Below the pieces are notes generated by a model that saw nothing but the letters and a program-made list of their open reading frames with translations, had not been told where the DNA came from and did not search any database. Below are positions 9,483 to 19,313 of a stretch of DNA of 64,000 nt, one piece after another. Location of the stretch: assembly GCA_005798555.1 (NCBI GenBank), contig SYJA01000003.1:1-64000 (forward strand). Reading direction: 5' to 3'. Source of the DNA: Actinomycetota bacterium (lineage in GTDB: Bacteria > Actinomycetota > Actinomycetes > S36-B12). A program made the position numbers and the translations under genes. Each line of letters opens with the position of its first letter. Position 1 is the first letter of the stretch.

Positions 9483-10433
9483 TTAGGCGCGAGCCGCATA
9501 CACCGCGTGCAAGGCAATGCCCGCAGCGACCGCAGCGTTTAGGGACTCCGTAGAACTGTTCATGTCAATTCGCGCCAGCCAGTCGCAGGTCTCGCCGACC
9601 AATCGCGATAAACCTTCGCCCTCAGCCCCAATCACGAGTACCACCCGATCGGTCAACGTGCCGCCGGGCAGGCCACCTAAGTTCGTGGCACCATCGGCGG
9701 CCAGCCCAATGACGGTGAAGCCCTTTTTCTGCAAGGACTGCAGGGCGCGAGTCAGGTTCGGCACCTGGGCAACAGGCACGCGCGCCAGTGCTCCGGCCGA
9801 CGTCTTCCACGCCCCAGCGCTAATACCCGCTGCACGCCGGGTCGGGATGACGATGCCATCAGCACCGAAGGCAGCAGCTGACCGGGCAACGGCACCCAGA
9901 TTGCGCGGGTCGGTCACCCCATCGAGTGCGACGAGGAGTCGGCCCCCGCTGATAGCCGCAAGGTCGGCATACTCATATGGCGGCATCGTGAGGACCAAAC
10001 CTTGATGCACGGCATTGTGGGTCATTTCATCAAGATCGGCTCGGGAGATTTCGAACATCGGGACGTTCTGCGCTACCGCCAGGCGAAGGGCCTCGCGCAG
10101 CCGATCGTCAGCGTCCAATTTAACCTGTACGTATAAGGCCTTGGCTGGTACTCGTGCCCGCAGCGCCTCAACCACAGAGTTGCGCCCGATAAGCAGGTCA
10201 GCGGTATCGCGTGTGCGACCACCGGAGGGGCGAGCAGTCTTCTTAGCTGTCTCCTGAATGCGGACTGACGCACGTTCGCGCCGCCCAGCAGGGTGGTGCG
10301 GGCGCTCAACCGCCTTCGGCGTCGGGCCTTTGCCCTTGAGTTGCTTGCGGCGCTGACCTCCCGAGCCAACCGTCGCCCCCTTCTTGCTGCCCTCACTTCG
10401 CATAGCGCCACGACGCTGTGAATTACCGGCCAT
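9483..10433 (-). CDS. rlmB: 23S rRNA (guanosine-2'-O-)-methyltransferase RlmB / TrmH family
   Basis: GRNSVVEALRA, VALDGVTDPRNLGAVARSAAAFGADGIV, IGAEGEGLSRLV, MNSSTESLNAAVAAGI SPOUT motifs; directly downstream of cysS. Confidence 0.94.
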   Translation of the reverse strand: MAGNSQRRGAMRSEGSKKGATVGSGGQRRKQLKGKGPTPKAVERPHHPAGRRERASVRIQETAKKTARPSGGRTRDTADLLIGRNSVVEALRARVPAKALYVQVKLDADDRLREALRLAVAQNVPMFEISRADLDEMTHNAVHQGLVLTMPPYEYADLAAISGGRLLVALDGVTDPRNLGAVARSAAAFGADGIVIPTRRAAGISAGAWKTSAGALARVPVAQVPNLTRALQSLQKKGFTVIGLAADGATNLGGLPGGTLTDRVVLVIGAEGEGLSRLVGETCDWLARIDMNSSTESLNAAVAAGIALHAVYAARA

Positions 10434-10435
10434 GA

Positions 10436-11851
10436 CTATTGCTCCAAAGTCCAGCGGGCACCTTCGGGGGTGTCCTCGATGCGGATACCGATGGCATCAA
10501 GGCCATCGCGGATTGCATCAGACGCGGCAAAATCCTTACGCGCCCGCGCTTCTTGCCTTTGTTCCAGTGCCACCTGCACCAGCGCATCGATAACTGAATC
10601 AGTGTCGGCTCGACCTACCTGCGCCCAGGACTTCGACCACGGATTAAGGCCAAGGATGTCGAGCATTGCGACAGTCGCCGACAATGCCTCGGTTACCAGG
10701 CCCGTGTCCTTAGCGGTCAACGCCGCATTGCCGCCGCGCACTGTCTCATGGAGTACTGCGAATGCCTGCGGCACTGCGAGGTCGTCATTCATCGCCGCGT
10801 CAAATGCCTCAGGTCTAGATGAGGGATTAGGGGTAAGCAACTGTGGATCTGTGCCTAGGAATTCATGGCCACGTTGCAAGAATCCCTCAATCCGGCGAAA
10901 CCCTTGCCCGGCTTCGTTTACCGATTCATCGGAGTACTCAAGCATTGAGCGGTAATGCGCACCCACCAAGTAGTAGCGCAACTCAATCGGGCGAACGCGC
11001 TTGATGACCTCGTCAACCAACAAGGAATTACCCAGGGACTTACTCATCTTCTCGCCAGCGGTGGTAACCCACGCATTGTGCACCCAATAGTTGGCGAATG
11101 GGTTTCCGGCGGCCTTCGATTGCGCTATCTCATTCTCGTGGTGCGGGAAGATCAAGTCGAGCCCGCCACCATGGATATCAAATTGCGGACCTAGGTACTT
11201 CTCGGCCATCGCCGAGCACTCAATATGCCATCCCGGACGGCCCGGGCCCCAAGGGGTGTGCCAATGCGGTTCACCCGGCTTGGCCGATTTCCACATTGCA
11301 AAATCACGGGCATCACGTTTGATCTGCGCTTGGGAGTCCGGCGATGCCAACATGTCATCAATGCGTTGACCACTTAACTTCCCGTAGCCATCAAAGGCAC
11401 GAACATCGAAATAGACATCGCCTGCCACCGCATAGCCAAAACCCGAAGCGATCAATTGCTGCATCATCGCGATCATCTCAGGGATATGCCCGGTCGCACG
11501 CGGTTCATAAGTTGGCGGTAGGCAACCGAGAGCATCGTAGGCCCGGTTGAAGGCCCGCTCATTGCGCATCGCGACAACCCAATAAGGGACATCTTCATGT
11601 CCCGCGTTATGGATGATCTTGTCGTCAATATCGGTGACATTACGAATGAAGGTGACGTCCATGCCCTGGCCGGTCAACCACCGGAGTAGCACATCAAAGG
11701 CCACCCCACTGCGAATATGCCCGACGTGCGGGGGCGCCTGCACGGTCGCACCGCAAAGGTAAATGCCAACCTGGCCTGGGGTAATCGGGGTGAACTCGCG
11801 CACCGAGCGCGTGGCAGTGTCATATAAGGACAGGGTGGAAGGCACAGGCAC
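10436..11851 (-). CDS. cysS: Cysteinyl-tRNA synthetase
   Basis: YLCGATVQAPPHVGHIRSGVAFDVL, PGRPGWHIECSAMAEKYLG, HNAWVTTAGEKMSKSLGNSL. Confidence 0.97.
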   Translation of the reverse strand: MPVPSTLSLYDTATRSVREFTPITPGQVGIYLCGATVQAPPHVGHIRSGVAFDVLLRWLTGQGMDVTFIRNVTDIDDKIIHNAGHEDVPYWVVAMRNERAFNRAYDALGCLPPTYEPRATGHIPEMIAMMQQLIASGFGYAVAGDVYFDVRAFDGYGKLSGQRIDDMLASPDSQAQIKRDARDFAMWKSAKPGEPHWHTPWGPGRPGWHIECSAMAEKYLGPQFDIHGGGLDLIFPHHENEIAQSKAAGNPFANYWVHNAWVTTAGEKMSKSLGNSLLVDEVIKRVRPIELRYYLVGAHYRSMLEYSDESVNEAGQGFRRIEGFLQRGHEFLGTDPQLLTPNPSSRPEAFDAAMNDDLAVPQAFAVLHETVRGGNAALTAKDTGLVTEALSATVAMLDILGLNPWSKSWAQVGRADTDSVIDALVQVALEQRQEARARKDFAASDAIRDGLDAIGIRIEDTPEGARWTLEQ

Positions 11852-11854
11852 AGG

Positions 11855-12256
11855 CTACCGCTGGAGCGTGACGATCTTTTCCGGCGTGATGCGGACGACC
11901 ACCCGCACGTTATCGGTGCCGTCATCAAAGGCGTATCTATCCAGGCCCAGATACGCCTTCGCGGCTCGGTCGATCAACTCACGGCCACCTGATTCGGTCA
12001 TCGTGGCAGTGCCCCGGACCTCAACGTATGAGTAGGGGTTGTCCTTCGGGTAAACCAGCAGGGTGACCCGCGGGTCACTTTCCATGTTGAGGTGCTTGCG
12101 GCGCCCCTTGACGGTGGAGACCAGCAAGTCATTGCCGTCGCGCTCAACCCAGACGACTGACAGGTGCGGCTGGCCATCAGGGAGCAAGGTGGCGATGGTC
12201 GCGAATTCCGGGTCATCAAACCAGGGTTTTACCTCGTCGGGGATCTGGGTTGTCAT
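11855..12256 (-). CDS. PPOX-class (pyridoxamine 5'-phosphate oxidase-like / F420-dependent) oxidoreductase
   Basis: FATIATLLPDGQPHLSVVWVERDGNDLLVSTVKGRRKHLNMESDPRVTLLVYPKDNPYSYVEVRGTA split-barrel signature. Confidence 0.88.
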   Translation of the reverse strand: MTTQIPDEVKPWFDDPEFATIATLLPDGQPHLSVVWVERDGNDLLVSTVKGRRKHLNMESDPRVTLLVYPKDNPYSYVEVRGTATMTESGGRELIDRAAKAYLGLDRYAFDDGTDNVRVVVRITPEKIVTLQR

Positions 12257-12273
12257 AACCCGAGATCCTAGGT

Positions 12274-12774
12274 CTAGTCAGCGGTGGGTAAGACACTGGC
12301 AACGGCTACTGCGGCCAGCCCCTCGCCGCGGCCGGTCAAGCCAAGGCCATCGGTGGTGGTGCCGGCGATCCGGACCGGTGCGCCGATCGCCGCCGAGAGC
12401 ACGTCTTGGGCCTCTTGGCGCCGCGACCCAACTCGGGGTTGATTGCCGATTATCTGCACACTGGCATTGCCGATCTCGAACCCCCCTTGCCGCACCAAGG
12501 ACGCTACCTCGGATAACAAGGTCACCCCGGAGGCTCCCGAATACTTAGAGTCGTCGGTGCCGAAAACCGATCCAAGGTCTCCGAGGCCGGCGGCCCCGAG
12601 CAGGGCATCACAGATGGCATGCGCGGCGACATCAGCGTCTGAATGCCCGCTGAGCCCAACGGCCTCGGGCCAGTACAAGCCGGCCAGCCAAAGCGGTCTG
12701 GTCGCGTCAAATGCGTGCACATCCACCCCGATGCCAACAAGTGGTATCGGCAGCTGTTGGTTGCTAGACGCCAC
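12274..12774 (-). CDS. ispF: 2-C-methyl-D-erythritol 2,4-cyclodiphosphate synthase
   Basis: [58 protein letters not shown]. Confidence 0.97.
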   Translation of the reverse strand: MASSNQQLPIPLVGIGVDVHAFDATRPLWLAGLYWPEAVGLSGHSDADVAAHAICDALLGAAGLGDLGSVFGTDDSKYSGASGVTLLSEVASLVRQGGFEIGNASVQIIGNQPRVGSRRQEAQDVLSAAIGAPVRIAGTTTDGLGLTGRGEGLAAVAVASVLPTAD

Positions 12775-13471
12775 CGGCGGCCCGCCGCTTCGCGAGAATT
12801 GCCTCGGCCAAGATTAGGTCGATCGGACGCGTGACTTTGAAGGCTTCTTCGCGGCCCGCGATCACATGCACCACCACCCCCATGCGCTCGACCATGCCAG
12901 CGTCGTCGGTGATCGTTGCTTCGTCAACATCCAAAGCGGCATGCGCAGCCTGCAGCACCTCGCGGGTAAAGCCCTGTGGAGTTTGTATCGCACGTAGTGT
13001 TGATCGCGGCGGTGTAGAAGTGACATCGGATTTCGCGTCCACCTCTTTGACGGTGTCGACCATCGCGACACCGGGAACCACCGCAAGGTGACCTTGGCGC
13101 ACCGCGGCCACCACGGCGCTCACCAGCTCCGGTGGCACCAGTGGCCGGGCGGCGTCATGCACGAGAACCACATCAACGTCAGCCGGCAGGCCAATCAAGG
13201 CGCGCGCCACCGACTCCGGTCGCGTATCACCACCGGCCACCACACTGACGTCGGCTGAGAATTGCTGCTGCACCAACAGTGCGCTTACTTCGTCGACGCT
13301 GGCAGCGGGAACGGCAACAATCACCAGATCGACCGCCCGCGACTCGGTGAGAGCATTGACCGCGTGCACGAACATCGGCACGCCGCCAAGTTGACGTAAA
13401 GCCTTCGGGGTGCCAGGACCCAAGCGTTCGCCCCGGCCGGCCGCGGGCACCAGGGCAGCGGTTCGCCCCAT
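12764..13471 (-). CDS. ispD: 2-C-methyl-D-erythritol 4-phosphate cytidylyltransferase
   Basis: [49 protein letters not shown]; overlaps ispF. Confidence 0.97.
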   Translation of the reverse strand: MGRTAALVPAAGRGERLGPGTPKALRQLGGVPMFVHAVNALTESRAVDLVIVAVPAASVDEVSALLVQQQFSADVSVVAGGDTRPESVARALIGLPADVDVVLVHDAARPLVPPELVSAVVAAVRQGHLAVVPGVAMVDTVKEVDAKSDVTSTPPRSTLRAIQTPQGFTREVLQAAHAALDVDEATITDDAGMVERMGVVVHVIAGREEAFKVTRPIDLILAEAILAKRRAAGGV

Positions 13472-13486
13472 TTAGATCACCACCTG

Positions 13487-13969
13487 CTAGGAAGCTAGGA
13501 CCTCGTCGAGGATCGCCTCGGCATTGTCCTCATTGGTCTTCTCCGCAAGGGCGAGTTCACTCACCAAGATCTGCCGGGCTTTGGCCAGCATCCGCTTCTC
13601 GCCCGCCGACAGACCGCGCTCGCGCTCGCGGCGCCAAAGATCGCGGACCACCTCGGCCACCTTGATGACGTCGCCGGAGGCGAGTTTCTCCAGATTTGCC
13701 TTGTAGCGGCGCGACCAGTTGGTCGGCTCCTCGGTGTATGGCTGGCGTAGAACGTTAAAGACCCGATTTAGGCCCTCGGCGTTGACGACATCGCGGACGC
13801 CCACTAAATCGACGTTGTCGGAGGGGACGCGAACGGTCAAATCACCCTGGGCCACCCGCAAAACTAGGTACTCACGGTCCTCGCCCTTAATTGACCGGGT
13901 CTCAACAGCTTCGATAAGTGCCGCCCCGTGATGTGGATATACGACGGTGTCACCGACGTTGAAAGCCAT
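13487..13969 (-). CDS. carD: CarD family transcriptional regulator
   Basis: [25 protein letters not shown]...[17 protein letters not shown]; located upstream of ispD as in other Actinobacteria. Confidence 0.96.
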   Translation of the reverse strand: MAFNVGDTVVYPHHGAALIEAVETRSIKGEDREYLVLRVAQGDLTVRVPSDNVDLVGVRDVVNAEGLNRVFNVLRQPYTEEPTNWSRRYKANLEKLASGDVIKVAEVVRDLWRRERERGLSAGEKRMLAKARQILVSELALAEKTNEDNAEAILDEVLAS

Positions 13970-14053
13970 GTAGGAAAACCCCTCTCGAAGGATCTAACGA
14001 TACCACGCTCCGATTGGGGTGGATCACACCCCAAAAAGGCAGGCAAACACCTG

Positions 14054-14821
14054 CTAAAGACCGCGAACCTTCTCGTAGATCCGAGTTCGCAACTTCGCGA
14101 ACTTCGGGTCATTTCTGGTAGCTACTTGCGATCGCGGAAACGGTAGATTCACGGTCACCACTTCCGACACCTTGGCGGGTGAGCCATGCAGCACCACTAC
14201 CTCGTCACTCAGATACACAGCCTCGTCAATGTCGTGGGTCACCATGACCGTGGTGATTCCAAAATCTGCTCGGACCTTAAGCACTAAATCCTCAAGGTCG
14301 AATCTCGTTTGGGCGTCAACCGAAGCAAATGGCTCATCCATGACGAGGATTGACGGTCTAACTGCTAGCGCACGAGCAATCGAAACACGTTGCTGCATTC
14401 CTCCAGACAGTTGCCATGGGTATACCTTTTCATTGCCGGTCAGGCCTACTTCCTCCAGCGAATCTGAAATTCGAAGTTTGACTTCGGCTTTGTTAAGTTT
14501 TTGGGTCTTCAGCGGTAGTCCAATGTTCTTTTCAACCGTCAGCCAAGGCATCAGCGAACGCGTGTAATCTTGCAGTACCACCGCTAAGCCCTGCGGAGCG
14601 CCGCTAAGTTTTGACCCACGGACCAATATTTCCCCACCAGTCGGCGTGGCCAAGCCGGTCAGCAACCGGAGCAAGGTGGTCTTGCCCACGCCAGAAGGCC
14701 CAACTATCGAGACGAAATGCCCATCAGCTACGTCATAGGAGACCGCATCCAAAACATGTTTAATTCCCGAGTATGTCTTGTAATCCATACTGACTGAATC
14801 GATGGATATTGCGATGGTCAT
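14054..14821 (-). CDS. ABC transporter ATP-binding protein (nitrate/sulfonate/taurine type)
   Basis: GPSGVGKTTLLRLLTGL Walker A, LSGGMQQRVSIARAL signature, VMDEPFASVD Walker B, VTHDIDEAV. Confidence 0.95.
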   Translation of the reverse strand: MTIAISIDSVSMDYKTYSGIKHVLDAVSYDVADGHFVSIVGPSGVGKTTLLRLLTGLATPTGGEILVRGSKLSGAPQGLAVVLQDYTRSLMPWLTVEKNIGLPLKTQKLNKAEVKLRISDSLEEVGLTGNEKVYPWQLSGGMQQRVSIARALAVRPSILVMDEPFASVDAQTRFDLEDLVLKVRADFGITTVMVTHDIDEAVYLSDEVVVLHGSPAKVSEVVTVNLPFPRSQVATRNDPKFAKLRTRIYEKVRGL

Positions 14822-14841
14822 CTGGTCTTTATCCCAATCAC

Positions 14842-15615
14842 CTAAGAGAGTTTCTTTTGCCCGAAATACCAGCGCAGAGATTTGCGCTCAACGATGTCAA
14901 ATACGAGATTTAGCGCATAGCCAAGCAGACCCAGTAAAATAACGCCTGTCCAGGCGTCAACAATCATGAATGAATCGGCCGCGATGAGCGTAAAAGCACC
15001 CAGTCCGAATCCCGAGCCAAGGATTTCAGAAGCGATAGTGACAACGAAGGCAACCTGAAAAGCAACCTGCAACCCTGCGAATATCTGTGGCATTGCGTTT
15101 GGCGCGCGCACTCGCCATAAGACTTGCCTTTTAGATAGGTGAAACACGTGCGCAGTGTCCAACAGCACATTATTTGTTGCCTTTACCGCATCAATGCCAG
15201 ACAGGAGAATTGGGAATGAAGCGGAAAAGGCCACAGCAGCGATCCGCATAGTTGAATCCAGACCCAAAAGTAGTATGAAAATGGGAACCAAAGCGACCGG
15301 GGGGATACTGCGGACGAAATCAATCACTGGCTCCACATATGATCCACCGCTTTTAGATGCCCCCACAATGACACCCAGCGGTATGGCTACAGCCACCGCG
15401 ATGAGGTAGCCGATGAGTAAATTCCGCAGGCTGGGAACCACGTGGATCGGGACGAGGGCAAACACCCAATTCTCTTGAAATCTGGCCCAAATGTCAGGCA
15501 GCGGCGGAAAATATGGATTAGTGGAGTCAATGCTGACCCGGTACCAACCCCATACTAGTAACACTGGGACCCAAAGACCCAAAAGAAATGAGGTAGCCAA
15601 GTTTCGGATTTTCAC
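14842..15615 (-). CDS. ABC transporter permease (SsuC/TauC type)
   Basis: VKIRNLATSFLLGLWVPV...SIPPVALVPIFILLLG permease signature; GTG at 15615 overlaps the upstream stop (GTGA). The longer ORF start is not supported. Confidence 0.92.
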   Translation of the reverse strand: MKIRNLATSFLLGLWVPVLLVWGWYRVSIDSTNPYFPPLPDIWARFQENWVFALVPIHVVPSLRNLLIGYLIAVAVAIPLGVIVGASKSGGSYVEPVIDFVRSIPPVALVPIFILLLGLDSTMRIAAVAFSASFPILLSGIDAVKATNNVLLDTAHVFHLSKRQVLWRVRAPNAMPQIFAGLQVAFQVAFVVTIASEILGSGFGLGAFTLIAADSFMIVDAWTGVILLGLLGYALNLVFDIVERKSLRWYFGQKKLS

Positions 15616-16370
15616 TTGCCCATCCAAAAAACAAGGCGTCGTTGTGCTAAGACGATTCCACGCGAAACCAGGATTCCAAGAATTCCGAGCAGTAAAACCA
15701 CCGCGAACGTCTTGGCTATTTGATTTCCTGTTTGATACATGGCTAGCAGTTGCCCTAAGCCTGGTGCTCCCCCGACCAATCCTGCCACCACAGCAACAAT
15801 GAGAGCCACCGATGCGGCAATTCGCAGACCAACCGCAACGAATGGTGCGGCTGCTGGCAAGCGGGCAAAGAGAATCTGTCGACCGGTACCTAGGCGGTAG
15901 CACCGCATGGTCTCAAGCAGCACTACATCAGTATCACGGACACCATAGGCAGTTTGAATCGCCAGAGCGAAGAAATTTGCGAATACGACCAGAAATATGC
16001 CCATCTGAATTGTCGGACCTAGGACCAAAATCGTGATCGGGATTATGACAATCGGTGGTATCACCTTGAAGAAATCAAAAGTGAACTTGGTCGATCGATA
16101 TGCGAATCGACTAAGTCCTAAGCAGATGCCAACGGGAACCGCAAGAACGACGCTTAAGACGAACCCGACAACTGCCATTTGCGCGGTTGCCAGCAACTGA
16201 GTCCATAAAATTGGCTCGGTCAGGATGATGAAGAAAGCCCCGACTGTTGCTATTGCAGTAGGGAAGGAGCCGCTGCTCAGCGGACCAACCATCGCAGCTA
16301 CCTGCCAAATCAGCAGCGCTGCCAAGGTCGACACCACTCCCGCAGGCACGCGGCGAGTGATTGCTGACAC
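15612..16370 (-). CDS. ABC transporter permease (SsuC/TauC type)
   Basis: FFKVIPPIVIIPITILVLGPTIQMGIFLVVFANFF; multi-TM; co-directional with neighbours. Confidence 0.92.
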   Translation of the reverse strand: MSAITRRVPAGVVSTLAALLIWQVAAMVGPLSSGSFPTAIATVGAFFIILTEPILWTQLLATAQMAVVGFVLSVVLAVPVGICLGLSRFAYRSTKFTFDFFKVIPPIVIIPITILVLGPTIQMGIFLVVFANFFALAIQTAYGVRDTDVVLLETMRCYRLGTGRQILFARLPAAAPFVAVGLRIAASVALIVAVVAGLVGGAPGLGQLLAMYQTGNQIAKTFAVVLLLGILGILVSRGIVLAQRRLVFWMGK

Positions 16371-16406
16371 AGCGGCTCCTTCAATCAGCCCATAGGCCCA
16401 TCTTGA

Positions 16407-17432
16407 CTACGGTCGATATTGCCTCATTAATAGCCCTGACGTATTCAGCGGTGTAGTCAGGTAACCCAGCAGCAGCATTTTATCTGCTGGACGCTTTAGG
16501 TCAGCCGCCAGAATTGTGTACGGGAAATATGACGGGTTTGCAGCCCTCGCTGTTGCGAGGTCAACCCCGGTGTACTGGAGCGACTTCTGTAGCACCTGAT
16601 CCCATCCCGCCTTGGTGCTGGCTACTTTGTTCACCTGTGAGATGGACTTCTGAAATGCCAGGACTACGGCCGGATTAGCCGCGGCATATGCGGCAGTAGT
16701 GACCCACATTCCAACTGCGTTTTCGAGATCGAAGAACTGAATTCCGGGTGACCCAAGATTCGTCATGCCGGCTGCTATACAAGCCGAGGTGAATGGCTCA
16801 ACCGTGAAGGCTGCTTGAGTGGTTCCATTTACCACTCCCGGAATAGCCTGCGGGAATGGCACAGTGACCCAGTTAATTGACTTCGGGTCACCCTTAGCAT
16901 TCTTCACTGCCTGCGCAATTGTTACTTCGCCCTGTGCTGATCGAGCCGGTACCGACACGGTCTTGCCAACCAGATCCTTCCAGGACTTGATCCCGGAATT
17001 TGGGTTCACACAAACACCAGTATCATCGAGCTTGGCAGCTAGTGCCGCATTCTTCTTGGCTTTTGCAACCTCTGTTGGTTTGTAGCCGTCTGCCGGTGCC
17101 ACTACCTTCAGCGCCATACCGGCGTTGGCATACGCATTGACGATTGGGATTGATGGTGCGTACACGAACTGGACCGCTCCTGCTGCTAAGCCAGCCAATG
17201 AGGGCGGTGGTGCCGGGAAGAGCACAACTTCGGTTACGTTCAAGCCATTCTTGGCGAAGATCCCCGAGTCTTGAGCTAGCGGAATTACTCCAGCCGCGTT
17301 GATAGCGACGGTCCCCACCTTTATGTCTGTCGTGGCCGCAGTGGCCGGATTGGCGGCCACGCCTACCAGAGTCGCGGCGAGCACACCGATCGCTCCGGCG
17401 GCCGCAACACTTTTGCGCTTAAACTTGCTCAC
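16407..17432 (-). CDS. ABC transporter substrate-binding protein (SsuA/THI5-like)
   Basis: Signal-peptide-like N-terminus MSKFKRKSVAAAGAIGVLAATLVGVAANPATAATT; LAQDSGIFAKNGLNVTEV; WKDLVGKTVSVPARSAQGEV. GTG at 17432 preferred over the long ORF start. Confidence 0.9.
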   Translation of the reverse strand: MSKFKRKSVAAAGAIGVLAATLVGVAANPATAATTDIKVGTVAINAAGVIPLAQDSGIFAKNGLNVTEVVLFPAPPPSLAGLAAGAVQFVYAPSIPIVNAYANAGMALKVVAPADGYKPTEVAKAKKNAALAAKLDDTGVCVNPNSGIKSWKDLVGKTVSVPARSAQGEVTIAQAVKNAKGDPKSINWVTVPFPQAIPGVVNGTTQAAFTVEPFTSACIAAGMTNLGSPGIQFFDLENAVGMWVTTAAYAAANPAVVLAFQKSISQVNKVASTKAGWDQVLQKSLQYTGVDLATARAANPSYFPYTILAADLKRPADKMLLLGYLTTPLNTSGLLMRQYRP

Positions 17433-17639
17433 GTATGTCCTCCTAAGTTCGAACGGCAGACCGCCTGCCGAGGGCGAGCCTAGGCGAAACAAATAGGACA
17501 CCGCAGGTGAACAGAGCAGGTCGTGCGGGCCCGAAAGGATTCTATCGGCGCCGGAACCGTGGATCACTACTCTCGGCATGGGGTGGCAATCCGATGATTT
17601 GCGGGGAAAACAGCAGCCGATGTGACCCGCGCCACTTTC

Positions 17640-17667
17640 ATTGACTACTAGCCTTATTGACTTACTA
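17640..17667. repeat. Short direct repeat upstream of the ABC operon SBP gene
   Basis: ATTGACTACTA (17640-17650) and ATTGACTTACTA (17656-17667), 16-nt period, in the 17433-17744 intergenic region. Confidence 0.4.
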
Positions 17668-17744
17668 GAGATTCCCACCGGGCAACTTGGGCAGGTCCCT
17701 TGACGAGTCTTCCTCTTGCAGCGAGCCGTTATCTAGTCTTGCGG

Positions 17745-19313
17745 TCAGGCAGCATGAAATGGAACAGAGGAATCATCCAAAAGGAGCAGGACTTCCTGCA
17801 ACATGACCGCCCGAGCCTCGGATAGTAATTCACCTGAGTCCACGGCAATTGCCAAGTTCCGCAACTCATTTGGATCTGCCCGAAGGTCATAGAGTTCGGT
17901 GAATCCTTTACCCGCTATTTCAGTTAACCGGAAACGTTCGGTAATTACTGTCCTGATGCGCACTGGGCCAGCAAGGTCCTCGACTCCAAACGGCTGGTCT
18001 TCCTCAACGATTAGGGCCGCACGCCAGCCCGTGGCATCCCCGCTCATTAACCCAGCCAGTGATTCACCTTGGGCTTTGGGTAAGGCTGGCGCACCAGCGA
18101 TATCAAGGATTGTCGGTGCTATGTCGGCACTGGACACCAATTCGCGATGAACGCCTTTCCCGGTCGCGAGGTCGCGGATAATCAAGGGCACTCTAAGCAC
18201 CCCTTGGTAATGCGTAAAGTGTTTCAGAATCAGGCCATGGTCCCCAAAAATATCGCCATGATCGGATGTGAAAACAATGATGGTTGATTCATCCAGGCCG
18301 AGATCAGCGATTGTTTCCAAGATTCGGCCTACTGAATCGTCAATAAACTCAATTGATCCCAGTTCAGCTGCAAGCGCGTGCCGATACTGGTCCTCGGTCG
18401 GTGCCCATACCATCATTGGATCACTACCGACAGCACCGCGCTTAGCAATAAGGCGACGAATGTAACTTGGAGAATTTTCGTGCGCGTCAGTAAAGGTCTC
18501 CGGGATGGGCATATCCGCTGGGTCGTGGCGCTGGAAGTACTCAGTTGGTGGCGCGAATGGGTGATGCGGATCAGGGAAGGACACAAATAGACAAAATGGT
18601 TGCTTGGCCTCGGCGAAAGACTCGAGCCTCGAAATCGACTCATCCGTTACGAAAGTTGTCGGATGCAGGGCGGCAGGGACCGCGCTTTCATAAACATGGT
18701 CCCAACTCGGGTACGTCGAGGTCGCATTCTTCCGACCAGCCTGGGTTTGCGGATCCCATCCACGACTTCGCGCCCATCGCGCATAGTTGCCAGAAACTCG
18801 ATCACCGTGCCCCGATGCCAAAGTGACGTTGTCAAAGCCGTAATAATCATCGGGTAGCTGCACATCCTGCTCGAAGTGCCAGTTGATGTCTTCCCATGAT
18901 CGGAAACTCTCGCCGAACTTTCCGATTACTGACTCCTCATAGAGCTCTGGAATAGCCTCGCGAATTTCATCAAGCTGGTAGTCCTCGTATGGGTATCCCA
19001 TCGGCTGGAAATGCAACTTGCCAACCGCGCTGGTCTGCCAGCCACTAGCCCGCATGGCGCGCGAAAAGGTGGCGGCATCAGGGTCAAGCGGGATTCCGTT
19101 CGTGCGCAAGCCATGAACAGACGGCCACCTGCCGGTCATGATTGTCGCTCGGTTTGGCATGCAGACCGGATTACATACGTAGGCATTCTCGAAAACGTGA
19201 CCTTGGCTCGCCAGCACGTCAAGGTGCGGCGTATTGACCGGCACTCTTCCCGCGAAACCCAGATGGTCTGCGCGCAGCTGATCCGCCACGATCACTACCA
19301 CATTTTTCTTCAT
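17745..19313 (-). CDS. Type I sulfatase (alkaline phosphatase superfamily), predicted cytoplasmic
   Basis: VVIVADQLRADHLG, NPVCMPNRATIMTGRWPS (CxPxR formylglycine motif), FTSDHGDIFGDHGLILKH; no signal peptide visible. Confidence 0.93.
   Translation of the reverse strand: MKKNVVVIVADQLRADHLGFAGRVPVNTPHLDVLASQGHVFENAYVCNPVCMPNRATIMTGRWPSVHGLRTNGIPLDPDAATFSRAMRASGWQTSAVGKLHFQPMGYPYEDYQLDEIREAIPELYEESVIGKFGESFRSWEDINWHFEQDVQLPDDYYGFDNVTLASGHGDRVSGNYARWARSRGWDPQTQAGRKNATSTYPSWDHVYESAVPAALHPTTFVTDESISRLESFAEAKQPFCLFVSFPDPHHPFAPPTEYFQRHDPADMPIPETFTDAHENSPSYIRRLIAKRGAVGSDPMMVWAPTEDQYRHALAAELGSIEFIDDSVGRILETIADLGLDESTIIVFTSDHGDIFGDHGLILKHFTHYQGVLRVPLIIRDLATGKGVHRELVSSADIAPTILDIAGAPALPKAQGESLAGLMSGDATGWRAALIVEEDQPFGVEDLAGPVRIRTVITERFRLTEIAGKGFTELYDLRADPNELRNLAIAVDSGELLSEARAVMLQEVLLLLDDSSVPFHAA

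Noticed and set aside
14842-15903. Long 353-aa version of the ABC permease.
   Set aside because: The first ~95 residues are Arg/Cys/Ser-rich read-through antisense-like sequence overlapping the upstream permease; GTG at 15615 with stop/start overlap is far better.
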